A stretch of DNA of 64,000 nucleotides. Source: Cellulophaga sp. Hel_I_12 (GTDB lineage Bacteria > Bacteroidota > Bacteroidia > Flavobacteriales > Flavobacteriaceae). The notes under the pieces are model-generated. The model was given only the letters and a program-made list of their open reading frames with translations. It was not told where the DNA came from and made no database searches. The translations under genes were made by a program, and so were the position numbers. The stretch is from positions 2,173,501-2,237,500 of the forward strand of contig NZ_JUHB01000001.1 of assembly GCF_000799565.1 (NCBI RefSeq). The letters run 5' to 3'. Positions within the stretch are counted from its first letter, which is position 1. Each line of letters begins with the position of its first letter. Shown in pieces: positions 9,634 through 17,746 of this stretch.

Positions 9634-10191
9634 ATGAACTTTGAAAATTTGACTATTTGGCACTGGATTATTCCAATTTTAATTGGGGTTCTTTCTACCT
9701 TCCTAGGGTACTATTGGGGTCTTGCCAGCAAAAAAACAATGGATCACGATGGTGAATTAAAACTATGTCAAGATAAAGTATCTAAATTAGAAAAAGATTT
9801 AAGAGATTGCAAGGAAACATTATCGACACCAGCCCTTAAAACAACTGTAGCATCTGGTACTGCTACAAAAGCAACAAATATTTCAACGAATGCTTTCAAT
9901 GCTGGAGCTGCAAAAGCGATTTTAGGTAAAACTATTAAAGAAAATGATTTAAAAGTAGTCGAAGGTATTGGTCCAAAAATCGAAGCCATGTTTAAAGATG
10001 CTGGTATTAACACTTGGCAAAAATTATCAGACACCAAGGTTTCGGATTGTCAAAAAATACTAGACTTAGGCGGAAATCGATACAAAATTCACGACCCTTC
10101 ATCGTGGCCAATGCAAGCTAAAATGTGTTATGAAGGCAAATGGGCACAACTTCAAAAATGGCAAGTTGAGCATAAATCCGGTAAATTATAA
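9634..10191 (+). CDS. Membrane-anchored helix-hairpin-helix domain protein
   Basis: 185 aa. One transmembrane helix at about residues 10-30 is followed by a short charged, coiled-coil-like stretch (about 38-65), an Ala/Thr-rich linker, and a C-terminal domain. That domain opens with 'VVEGIGPKIEAMF' (about 108-120), a helix-hairpin-helix motif with the GIGP turn. The end contains 'DPSSWPMQAKMCYEGKW'. Similar domains occur in proteins loosely annotated as ribosomal L21-like or DUF4332-like. HhH motifs usually bind DNA non-specifically; here the domain would be tethered to the inner membrane. Function unknown. The gene is monocistronic and is followed by a shared terminator. Confidence 0.8.
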   Translation: MNFENLTIWHWIIPILIGVLSTFLGYYWGLASKKTMDHDGELKLCQDKVSKLEKDLRDCKETLSTPALKTTVASGTATKATNISTNAFNAGAAKAILGKTIKENDLKVVEGIGPKIEAMFKDAGINTWQKLSDTKVSDCQKILDLGGNRYKIHDPSSWPMQAKMCYEGKWAQLQKWQVEHKSGKL

Positions 10192-10210
10192 AGTGTTCCT
10201 TTTATAAAAA

Positions 10211-10247
10211 AATAAGAGACCAGCAATCTGCTGGTCTCTTATTTTTT
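10211..10247. terminator. Bidirectional terminator
   Basis: A hairpin with a 15-bp stem (core AGAGACCAGCA against TGCTGGTCTCT) has A tracts on the left and T tracts on the right. It lies between two converging genes and can serve both. Confidence 0.9.
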
Positions 10248-10271
10248 ATAGTCCCTGAAATCAATGATGTA

Positions 10272-11267
10272 TTAAAACCTTCCGTTGGCCTCAACCCATT
10301 TAAATTGGTATTGATCGTCAGGAAATTTCATTCTCGTAGCTATGCGCTCTAAACGATCTGGCAATTTCATTAAATAATCTCTAGCACGTTCGGCATCATC
10401 GTTAAGTGCTCTTATGTTATCTAATTCCCAATAAGCGTTTAATTTTTTCAAAATGTCAATATAATCTAAAGCCGTGTAGACCCCTAAACGCTGTGCACAA
10501 TTTGAAAAATTCTCAAAAGCAGTGCCTATGGTTCCTCCTGATTCTCTTAAAAAATGGGCAGGCATGACAATTTTTTTCTTCATCATATCGGCAAAAGCCA
10601 ACATCATTTGACTTGGGTCCTGATCAAAGATTGATTTCACAAACTCTCGGTATGCCAAATGGTGACGCATTTCATCACCCGCTATAATTGTACACATTTT
10701 ACCTAAAAGCACGTTGCCTTTTTTCTTCGCCATTTGCCCTACCCTTTTATGAGAAATATTCGTGGCTAACTCTTGGAAAGAAGTGTATATAAAATTCTTA
10801 TAAGGGTCTCTATCCGTACCTATATCAAAACCATCTGCTATCAAGTGTTGTGTAGTCATTTCGACTTCACGCATATTAACACGTCCAGAAAGGTATAAAT
10901 ATTTGTTTAGCACATCACCATGACGGTTTTCTTCAGCAGTCCAATGGCGAACCCATTTAGACCAACCGTTTTTATTTTCGCCATGTTGATCGATTCCTTC
11001 AACATCCATCAACCATGATTCATAAGTTGGTAAAGCCTCTTCTGTAATCGTATCAGCAACCATGGTTACCCAAAAGTCATACCCGAGCTCTTTAGATTCT
11101 TCTTGAATTTGCTTCACAGCATCTAAAAAACCATCGCTTTGAGAATCTGGCAAAAAATCTGTTGGCTGCCAAATTTCTTCCGTAGGAATAAGATACTGGT
11201 CTATAAAGCCATTAACTTTGCCCTCAATAGCTCGCATAACCTCTATTCTAATATTCTTTGCTGACAT
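10272..11267 (-). CDS. Acyl-ACP desaturase (fatty acid desaturase type 2)
   Basis: A soluble di-iron enzyme that introduces a cis double bond into acyl-ACP, making unsaturated fatty acids for membrane lipids. The 331-aa length is normal for bacterial members. The two iron-binding motifs are present: 'EENRHGD' (about residue 121) and 'DEMRHH' (about residue 207). An N-terminal 'PTEEIWQPTDFLP' is also typical of the plant and bacterial stearoyl-ACP desaturase family. It reads as a single-gene unit, 70 nt upstream of the next minus-strand gene. Double-bond position cannot be read from sequence. Confidence 0.93.
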   Translation of the reverse strand: MSAKNIRIEVMRAIEGKVNGFIDQYLIPTEEIWQPTDFLPDSQSDGFLDAVKQIQEESKELGYDFWVTMVADTITEEALPTYESWLMDVEGIDQHGENKNGWSKWVRHWTAEENRHGDVLNKYLYLSGRVNMREVEMTTQHLIADGFDIGTDRDPYKNFIYTSFQELATNISHKRVGQMAKKKGNVLLGKMCTIIAGDEMRHHLAYREFVKSIFDQDPSQMMLAFADMMKKKIVMPAHFLRESGGTIGTAFENFSNCAQRLGVYTALDYIDILKKLNAYWELDNIRALNDDAERARDYLMKLPDRLERIATRMKFPDDQYQFKWVEANGRF

Positions 11268-11337
11268 ATTTTTGTTTTTTACAAATTTCGTAATAATACT
11301 TATAAGTTTTCTTAAAACTGAATCAAATTTACTAAAA

Positions 11338-12066
11338 TCAGTTTCTTCCTAGTTCACTGGGATAAAATGTATGCACCGGATCACTCTGCCAAACCTGTTT
11401 TGTGACTACGTCTATGATTGATAGTGGGCCTTTAAATGCCGCTCCAGTGTCAATATTCCATACATTCGCAGCATTTTGGGGTGTTGTTTCTCCAATCCGT
11501 GTTACTGGGGTGTGCCCAATATATATTTCAGAATAATGTAATAATCGCTTTGGATAAAATTGATCATTCTTTTTTAAACCAGGATTCATCGAAAGAACCA
11601 ATTCCCAAAGCGTTCTGTCCCAATAAAAGTTTTTAGAAAAATACTCATATTCAATACCCTTTAAGTTAGTGAATCCTGCGTGAAGAAACAAACGATTTTG
11701 TGGATCTAGGTAATAATTTTCTAATTTTTCATAAAACTCAAGATGTACATTTATGGTATTGCCATTGGTTTTACCATAGGATTTTACGGTGGCCTCCCCA
11801 CCGTGTTGGTACCACAGTGGGTTATCTTTCCCTTCTTTTAACCACAAATAACACAATTCATCATGGTTACCGCGAATAAAAGTACATTGGTGGCTTTTGT
11901 TTAGTTCAATTAAAAAATTAATTGTTTCAACGGCCTCACTCCAACCATCTACATAGTCTCCTAAAAAAATAAGGTGATCTTCGGTCGTTAATTTTGCTTT
12001 GTATAAAACTTGCTGTAAAGCTTTCAATCCTGAATGAATATCTCCGATAACTAATGTTCTCTTCAT
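11338..12066 (-). CDS. Calcineurin-like metallophosphoesterase (PP2A-type serine/threonine phosphatase fold)
   Basis: 242 aa with the full metallophosphatase signature: 'GDIHSG' at residues 8-13, 'GDYVDGW' at about 37 and 'RGNHDE' at about 66, with later His residues in 'LFLHAG' and 'IGHTPV'. These bind the two metal ions. Relatives (PrpA/ApaH-like) remove phosphate from proteins or cleave dinucleoside polyphosphates; the substrate here is unknown. Its start overlaps the end of the upstream zinc-ribbon gene by 4 nt (ATGA), so translation is probably coupled. Confidence 0.88.
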   Translation of the reverse strand: MKRTLVIGDIHSGLKALQQVLYKAKLTTEDHLIFLGDYVDGWSEAVETINFLIELNKSHQCTFIRGNHDELCYLWLKEGKDNPLWYQHGGEATVKSYGKTNGNTINVHLEFYEKLENYYLDPQNRLFLHAGFTNLKGIEYEYFSKNFYWDRTLWELVLSMNPGLKKNDQFYPKRLLHYSEIYIGHTPVTRIGETTPQNAANVWNIDTGAAFKGPLSIIDVVTKQVWQSDPVHTFYPSELGRN

Positions 12067-13145
12067 TTAGCAAAAATCGCAATTACTGTTATGATAAGCA
12101 CAATAAAAAGCACTAAAAAGAATATTTTCCAGAAAGAATAAGGTCTAACACCACTAATACTGCCTGTTTGGCCATTGATATAAAAATTGTAGTTTTTGCC
12201 ATTAAAAAAGTATGAGCTAATAAATACAGGCACTAGTATATGTTTAAATGTTTCGTTAGATAGTTTTATGTCGGCATGATCTATTCGCTGAGTATCGCCT
12301 CCTATATCTTGCCGAATCCAAGCATAGGCAATATTTTTGGCTTCTTGAAAAGACTGATGATGGCCTTCTTTTAAAGAAATGGTATATTTCTCAGTAACAA
12401 AACCCGATAAATATTTTGAATTAAAACCTACCATTTCCTTCAAGTTCCAAAAGGCAACTTTACTCGGAATATGGTGGCTTTTTTTTTCCGATGCATTGAT
12501 TAAAATATCATCAATAAAACCATCCACTGATCCAGAGGCACTTCGCCATCTTGTTTTTCTTACTTGTCTAGTTTGTGTTCCTTTTTTAGTTCTGTAGGTT
12601 TGTGTTTCGTAATAATAATCCCCTCTTTGTCCTTGGTACTTTGCATCTAGATGCGCATCAAAAGTCCAATAAGGCACATACAAGCCATGCAGCCCTTCCG
12701 CATCTAAAGCTGCTTTTTTTAAATTATCAGGCGCAAACCAAAGGCTTTTTACCCAATTTGTAAAAATCTGTTTCGCCTTATTCGCATCCATTTGAAAAGG
12801 CACCAATGCACCTGGTAGAATCCAACCTTCTTTTTGAATGTCTTCTCTAATTAATGGCTCACCGCAATAAACACAGCCAAGTGATTTATAATGTTCTTCA
12901 ACGTGTTGATTCGCACCACAATTTTTACAATGGAGCAATGCTATAGTTTCGGTGTATGCATTGGCGCCCACCACTTTTAAATAGTGTTGTAGTTCTAACT
13001 CTTCGAAACTCGACTTTTCTTGCTCAATAAACTCTTCATACCCGCAATAGTCGCACTTTAACTGGTGCGAACCGGGCTTAAATTTTAGTTCTGCCCCACA
13101 ATTAGCACATGCTTTTTTAGCTTCTGATGAAAAGGTTTTTTCCAT
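12063..13145 (-). CDS. Zinc-ribbon membrane protein (YdjG-like)
   Basis: 360 aa. Two zinc ribbons lie at the N-terminus: CANC...CDYC at about residues 13-36 and CKNC...CVYC at about 73-96. A middle domain contains 'YVPYWTFDA' (about 156-164). A single transmembrane helix near the C-terminus (about 338-358) ends the protein. This layout resembles B. subtilis YdjG, which works with the SPFH protein YdjI and with PspA at the membrane. The next gene upstream is such an SPFH protein, 98 nt away. No PspA gene is nearby. Automatic annotations sometimes call such proteins primosomal or helicase-like; nothing here supports that. Confidence 0.75.
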   Translation of the reverse strand: MEKTFSSEAKKACANCGAELKFKPGSHQLKCDYCGYEEFIEQEKSSFEELELQHYLKVVGANAYTETIALLHCKNCGANQHVEEHYKSLGCVYCGEPLIREDIQKEGWILPGALVPFQMDANKAKQIFTNWVKSLWFAPDNLKKAALDAEGLHGLYVPYWTFDAHLDAKYQGQRGDYYYETQTYRTKKGTQTRQVRKTRWRSASGSVDGFIDDILINASEKKSHHIPSKVAFWNLKEMVGFNSKYLSGFVTEKYTISLKEGHHQSFQEAKNIAYAWIRQDIGGDTQRIDHADIKLSNETFKHILVPVFISSYFFNGKNYNFYINGQTGSISGVRPYSFWKIFFLVLFIVLIITVIAIFAK

Positions 13146-13243
13146 TGACGAATGTTGTAGCCCAAGACGGACATTAACAAAAAGATAGGTCTAAACAATT
13201 TAAAAAATTGAAAAGATATTCTGTTTAATTAGTTTGTGTTCTG

Positions 13244-14368
13244 CTATTGTGGTAGTGGTGGTGGTGTGTTACCCCCTAAAAAAACCTTTAACTCCTCAAT
13301 TTCTTGCAATGCCATCCAATTTGTCATGCCTTGCTTCCAAATTAAAGAATCTTTATTGATGGTTCTATTAGCAAATAACTCTTTTAATTTATTGAGATTT
13401 ACAGGTCCCATTTGCGTGCCATTCGATGCGTAATGATACATTATTTGTACTGGCATTGGCGGCGGAAAAGCCTGTGTTTGTGCTGGCTGACCTTGACCCA
13501 TTTGTGGCTGCATAAGCCCACCCATTTGTTGGGCCAATACAAAGCCCATACCCATACCCATACCAGCTCCGGCAGTACCGCCTTCATTTTTAGCAGCTTC
13601 TTCAATAGCTTTAGCCGTTTTAAATTGGGTAAGTTTAGCCATATCTAACTTGTCAAGCCTACTGTACTCAAAAATTTCCTTTTTGAGTTCTTCGGGCATC
13701 GATACATTTTCTATATAAAATTTCTCCAATTCAATACCAACACGACCAAATTCAGGTTGCATTACTTCTTGACAAGCCTCAGATAATTCTGAGGTATTTG
13801 CAGCATATAATTCAATAGGTAATTTAGCCTCTCCAACGGTATCCGTAAAGCGAGTGACAATTAAACTTTTTAAATGTTCGTTAATTTCATAATTGGTAAA
13901 ATTACCATCGGTACCTACAACATTAATTATAAACTTACCCGCATCAGAAATTTTAAAACTATACGTTCCAAAAGCCCGAATTTCCGTGAGCCCGAAACGT
14001 TCATCATTTAATATTATGGCATTTTTAGTTCCCCATTTTTCATCCGTGAAGAGGCGTGTACTTACAAAGTAAACTTCAGCCTTAAACGGACTATCAAAGC
14101 CATATTTCCAACCTTTTAGCGTGGATAAAATAGGTAAGTTTTGAGTGCTTAAGGTGTGGGTTCCTGGTTTAAAAACATCGGCCAATTGCCCTTCGTTGAT
14201 AAAAACTGCAACTTGTCCTTCGCGTACAATAAGCTGGGCATTATTTTTAATTTCATTTTGGTAACGCTCAAAACGATGTACAATGGTTTCATTCGTAGTA
14301 TCTAGCCATTCTATGATATCTATAAACTCATTGCTTAGCTTCTTTTTTATTTCATCAAATAGTCCCAT
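13244..14368 (-). CDS. SPFH domain protein (YdjI/virion-core-like) with C-terminal GYF_2 domain
   Basis: 374 aa. It begins with the 'MGLFDEIKKKL' start typical of the YdjI type of SPFH proteins; the SPFH fold spans about residues 20-250, with 'IVREGQVAVFINEGQ' near its beginning. A Gly/Met/Gln/Pro-rich linker (about 262-307) leads to a GYF_2 (DUF4339) domain at about 310-365, recognisable by 'YHYASNGTQMGPV' and 'LIWKQGMTNWMAL'. SPFH proteins assemble at membranes. The downstream zinc-ribbon protein suggests a membrane-stress module like ydjG-ydjI. The role is inferred. Confidence 0.85.
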   Translation of the reverse strand: MGLFDEIKKKLSNEFIDIIEWLDTTNETIVHRFERYQNEIKNNAQLIVREGQVAVFINEGQLADVFKPGTHTLSTQNLPILSTLKGWKYGFDSPFKAEVYFVSTRLFTDEKWGTKNAIILNDERFGLTEIRAFGTYSFKISDAGKFIINVVGTDGNFTNYEINEHLKSLIVTRFTDTVGEAKLPIELYAANTSELSEACQEVMQPEFGRVGIELEKFYIENVSMPEELKKEIFEYSRLDKLDMAKLTQFKTAKAIEEAAKNEGGTAGAGMGMGMGFVLAQQMGGLMQPQMGQGQPAQTQAFPPPMPVQIMYHYASNGTQMGPVNLNKLKELFANRTINKDSLIWKQGMTNWMALQEIEELKVFLGGNTPPPLPQ

Positions 14369-14849
14369 TTTCGGTTTGTGTTTTTATAATGAGTAAGAAG
14401 GTAAGGATTTCTTTAGAAATGGCAAAATACCCCATTTTGTTTTTTAAGAGATTTCTGAAACAACGACTACTTTTTAACAAGCACAGCTAGCCATAGCTTA
14501 AAATTCGAGTGTAAAAAAACCACTACTTAAAGATTTCCTAGGAATAGTCAAAAACTTCTGGTGCCTAAAGAAAAAGATTGTGGCTCTTCGAAATGTGGTT
14601 AATCAAAAACCTTGTAAGAAGCTAACCGCATAACAATGCCTATAGTTGTAGCAAGGTTTTTCTTTTTCTTTCTTGTCCAAAAAATACGCTACCGGTTTTA
14701 GATGGTATCTGCTCCAATTAGCCCAGAAATACAAAGCTAATTGGGGCTCTCTTAGCGCAATTCTAGGTGTAAGCTTGTAAGAGTTTCCCATTGATTATTG
14801 GTATTATAAAAGATTTCTAAGTACTTTAGACTTTCCCTAATTAAATAGC
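14369..14849. other. Gene-free stretch of about 480 bases
   Basis: Divergent intergenic region between the SPFH gene and the sugar cluster. A 62-codon minus-strand ORF (14603-14791) has no recognisable domain and an unusual composition, and I do not consider it a gene. The right end holds a candidate promoter for the sugar genes. I see no other structure. Confidence 0.4.
14798..14829 (+). promoter_or_regulatory. Candidate promoter of the sucrose cluster
   Basis: TTG (14798-14800), a 21-nt spacer and TACTTTAG (14822-14829) match the flavobacterial consensus with one mismatch in the -7 box. The start codon of the fructokinase is 20 nt downstream. Confidence 0.45.
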
Positions 14850-15794
14850 ATGAAAAAAGTATTTTGTGTCGGTGAACTTCTCATCGATTTTGTTGCTGAA
14901 AAGCAAGGCAGTGATCTTTCTAAAGCAAAAGAATTTACAAAAAAAGCAGGTGGTGCACCTGCTAATGTGGCCTGTGCTATAGGGCGTTTAGGTGGCGCAA
15001 GTTCATTTATTGGCTGTGTGGGCGATGATCCTTTTGGAAATTTTTTAGCAGGTATTTTAGATCAAATTAAGGTCGATATTTCATTCTTACAACGCTCTAA
15101 AACCTTTACTACCCTCGCCTTTGTTTCGTTAGCCGAAGACGGTGAACGCGATTTTGTTTTTAACCGAGGAGCCGATAAAGAATTAGGCTATGACAAAGCC
15201 CTGAAAAATAGTTTTAAAAATAACATGCTGCATTTAGGTGCTGCGACTTCATTTTTAGGAGGCGCGCTTGAAGACACGTATTCACGTTATTTTCGAGATG
15301 CCATTCAGGCACAAACCTTTATAAGTTTTGACCCAAATTATAGGCTTGATTTATGGAAAAATAATGAAGCTACTTTTATTAAAAAGTGCTTGCCTTTTAT
15401 AGAAGGCTCCCATTTGTGTAAATTTAGTGCAGAAGAAGCGCAACTTATTTCTGGTAAAGAAAACCTAGAAGAAGCTTGCGATAAATTGCATCAAATAGGC
15501 ACTCAAATTATTACCATAACCCTAGGTGCTGGAGGCACCTTATTAAGCACACCAAGTAGCAAAAAAATAATCCCTAGTATAAAAGTTTCTCCTGTAGATA
15601 CAACTGGCGCAGGGGATGCTTTTATTGGATGCCTATTATATCAAATTTCAAATTTACCAAACTTAGATACCATTTTTAAGGACAAAAACATCCTTGAACA
15701 TATGGTACTTATAGCCAATAAAGCGGGTGCTATAACCACTACAAATTATGGCGCTATTGAATCTTTACCCACTTTAAGTCAATTAGAATCTTAG
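14850..15794 (+). CDS. scrK: PfkB-family fructokinase
   Basis: 314 aa, cytosolic. Its PfkB signatures are 'GGAPANVACAIGRLGG' (about residues 34-49) and 'DTTGAGDAFIGCLL' (about 250-263); the Asp in GAGD is the catalytic base. The N-terminus 'VFCVGELLIDFV' fits fructokinases. It would phosphorylate fructose to fructose-6-phosphate. The gene is followed after only 4 nt by an amylosucrase-like gene that would release fructose from sucrose, and this neighbour is the main support for fructose as the substrate. First gene of a three-gene operon. Confidence 0.88.
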   Translation: MKKVFCVGELLIDFVAEKQGSDLSKAKEFTKKAGGAPANVACAIGRLGGASSFIGCVGDDPFGNFLAGILDQIKVDISFLQRSKTFTTLAFVSLAEDGERDFVFNRGADKELGYDKALKNSFKNNMLHLGAATSFLGGALEDTYSRYFRDAIQAQTFISFDPNYRLDLWKNNEATFIKKCLPFIEGSHLCKFSAEEAQLISGKENLEEACDKLHQIGTQIITITLGAGGTLLSTPSSKKIIPSIKVSPVDTTGAGDAFIGCLLYQISNLPNLDTIFKDKNILEHMVLIANKAGAITTTNYGAIESLPTLSQLES

Positions 15795-15798
15795 TGCT

Positions 15799-17736
15799 AT
15801 GAATCAAAATTCGTTACACCAACTGTTAGGAAAATCTAAATTTAAAAATTTAGATAAAGCCGCTTTAGATGATCTTTTTGAATTGCGATTAGCCACCAAC
15901 AGCACCCTGATAAAAGACCTGTTTTTTTCCTTATATCCTGAGGAAAACCATATAGCAGACTTTAAAAAACTACTCTCTTTATTACCGCAACTATTTAAAA
16001 ACAGGCCCATTGATTTAAAAAAACAAGATATAGAACGACTGCAAAAAGGAACTTGGTACCAATCTGAAAAAATAGTTGGTATGCAATTGTATGTAGATCA
16101 TTTTAACAAAGATATTAATGGTCTTTCTGAAAAACTACATTACTTTGAAACCTTAGGCGTTAATTTTTTACACTTAATGCCCATTACTACCAGGCCTAAA
16201 GAAGAAAATGATGGCGGTTATGCCGTAAACAGCTATACGGAGGTTGATAAAAAATACGGCACAAAAAACGATTTACTGAATTTGACTCAAAAATTACGTA
16301 AAAAGGGTATGTTTCTCATGCTTGATTTTGTAGTAAACCATACTTCAGATGAATTTTCTTGGGCTAAAAAGGCTCAAAAGGGCGATTTAAAATACCAAAA
16401 CTACTATTACACCTATCCTGACCGCAAGATTCCTGATGCCTTTGAACGGTCACTTCCAGAAGTTTTTCCTAGCTCATCACCTGGCAACTTTACCTATAAT
16501 CATGACATGCAAAAATGGGTCATGACCGTTTTTAATTCATACCAATGGGATTTAAATTATAGCAATCCAGAGGTGTTTTACGAAATGCTGACCAAGCTTA
16601 TAAAACTTGCTGATTTAGGAGTAGATGTCGTTCGATTTGATGCATTGGCCTTTCTTTGGAAGAAAATAGGTACGGACTCTCAAAACTTACCCGAGGCACA
16701 TGCCTTAATAAGTTTATTTAGAATGTGCCTCCAAATAGTAGCTCCTGGCGTCATTCTTTTAGCAGAAGCCATTGTTTCACCTTATGAAATCATGAAGTAT
16801 TTTGGGGAAAAGCAGTACAAAGGAAACGAATGTGAAGTAGCCTACAACGCTACCTTAATGGCCTTATTATGGGAGGCGATCGCCACTACAAAAACACAGT
16901 TGTTGTATAGAAGCCTACAGCATTTACCCCAAAAACCTAAAAGTGCTACATGGATAAATTACGTTCGATGCCATGATGATATTGGTTTAGGATTTGAAGA
17001 TCAAGAGGTGTACAACCTAGGTCTTGATGCGCGACAACACCGCTTATTTTTGTTAAATTATTACACTCGAAAATTAAGCTGGTCACAAGCAAGAGGTGAA
17101 ATGTTTATGTACAACCCCAAAACAGGGGATGGCAGAATTACAGGCAGTACCGCTTCATTACTTGGTTTAGAAGCTGCCTTAGCTAAAAATAAGCCTGAAG
17201 ATATAACAACCGCCATCAAAAAAATTAAAATGATGCATAGCATTATTTTGGCCTATGGTGGTATTCCTTTAATTTACGCAGGAGATGAAATTGGCACCCT
17301 TAATGACTACTCCTATAAAAGTGATCCTAATAAAAAACAAGACAGCCGTTGGGTGAACAGACCGCAACAAAATTGGGCTACTATCGCAGATTTAGAAAAG
17401 AAAAAAACACCAGAATCTGATATCTATTATACCCTAAAAAATTTGATAGAAATTCGTAAAAATAATCCGGTATTTGCAGATCATAACAATTTTAGGCTAC
17501 ACCAAAATGAAAATCCTCATCTTTTAATTTTTGAACGATACGCTGAAAAAGAGCGCATTTTGATTATTTGTAATTTTGATACGCACCCACAAAGCATTGA
17601 TAGGTCTTGGTTAGACCATATCGAATTTTGGATCACTGAAAAAACGATAGATCTAATTAGCAATACCTCTTTGATTCTTAAAAATAATACACTTGAAATT
17701 GAAGCTTACGCCACGTATTGGATGCTCAAAAACTAA
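15799..17736 (+). CDS. GH13 amylosucrase-like glycoside hydrolase
   Basis: 645 aa, with no signal peptide, so cytosolic. The length, the helical N-terminal domain and the barrel motifs match amylosucrase (GH13 subfamily 4): 'DFVVNHTSDEF', the nucleophile Asp in 'VDVVRFDAL' (about residue 280), the acid/base Glu in 'LLAEAIV' (about 321) and the third acid in 'RCHDDIG' (about 392). Amylosucrase cleaves sucrose, transferring glucose to an alpha-1,4-glucan and releasing fructose; close relatives simply hydrolyse sucrose. The fructokinase directly upstream fits a fructose product. No transporter or regulator is in the cluster. Transfer versus hydrolysis cannot be decided here. Confidence 0.85.
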   Translation: MNQNSLHQLLGKSKFKNLDKAALDDLFELRLATNSTLIKDLFFSLYPEENHIADFKKLLSLLPQLFKNRPIDLKKQDIERLQKGTWYQSEKIVGMQLYVDHFNKDINGLSEKLHYFETLGVNFLHLMPITTRPKEENDGGYAVNSYTEVDKKYGTKNDLLNLTQKLRKKGMFLMLDFVVNHTSDEFSWAKKAQKGDLKYQNYYYTYPDRKIPDAFERSLPEVFPSSSPGNFTYNHDMQKWVMTVFNSYQWDLNYSNPEVFYEMLTKLIKLADLGVDVVRFDALAFLWKKIGTDSQNLPEAHALISLFRMCLQIVAPGVILLAEAIVSPYEIMKYFGEKQYKGNECEVAYNATLMALLWEAIATTKTQLLYRSLQHLPQKPKSATWINYVRCHDDIGLGFEDQEVYNLGLDARQHRLFLLNYYTRKLSWSQARGEMFMYNPKTGDGRITGSTASLLGLEAALAKNKPEDITTAIKKIKMMHSIILAYGGIPLIYAGDEIGTLNDYSYKSDPNKKQDSRWVNRPQQNWATIADLEKKKTPESDIYYTLKNLIEIRKNNPVFADHNNFRLHQNENPHLLIFERYAEKERILIICNFDTHPQSIDRSWLDHIEFWITEKTIDLISNTSLILKNNTLEIEAYATYWMLKN

Positions 17737-17746
17737 ATTAAAACCA

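Noticed and set aside
14603..14791. 62-codon minus-strand ORF in the gap before the fructokinase gene
   Set aside because: No recognisable domain, no good upstream signal, and a composition unlike the neighbouring proteins; probably chance.
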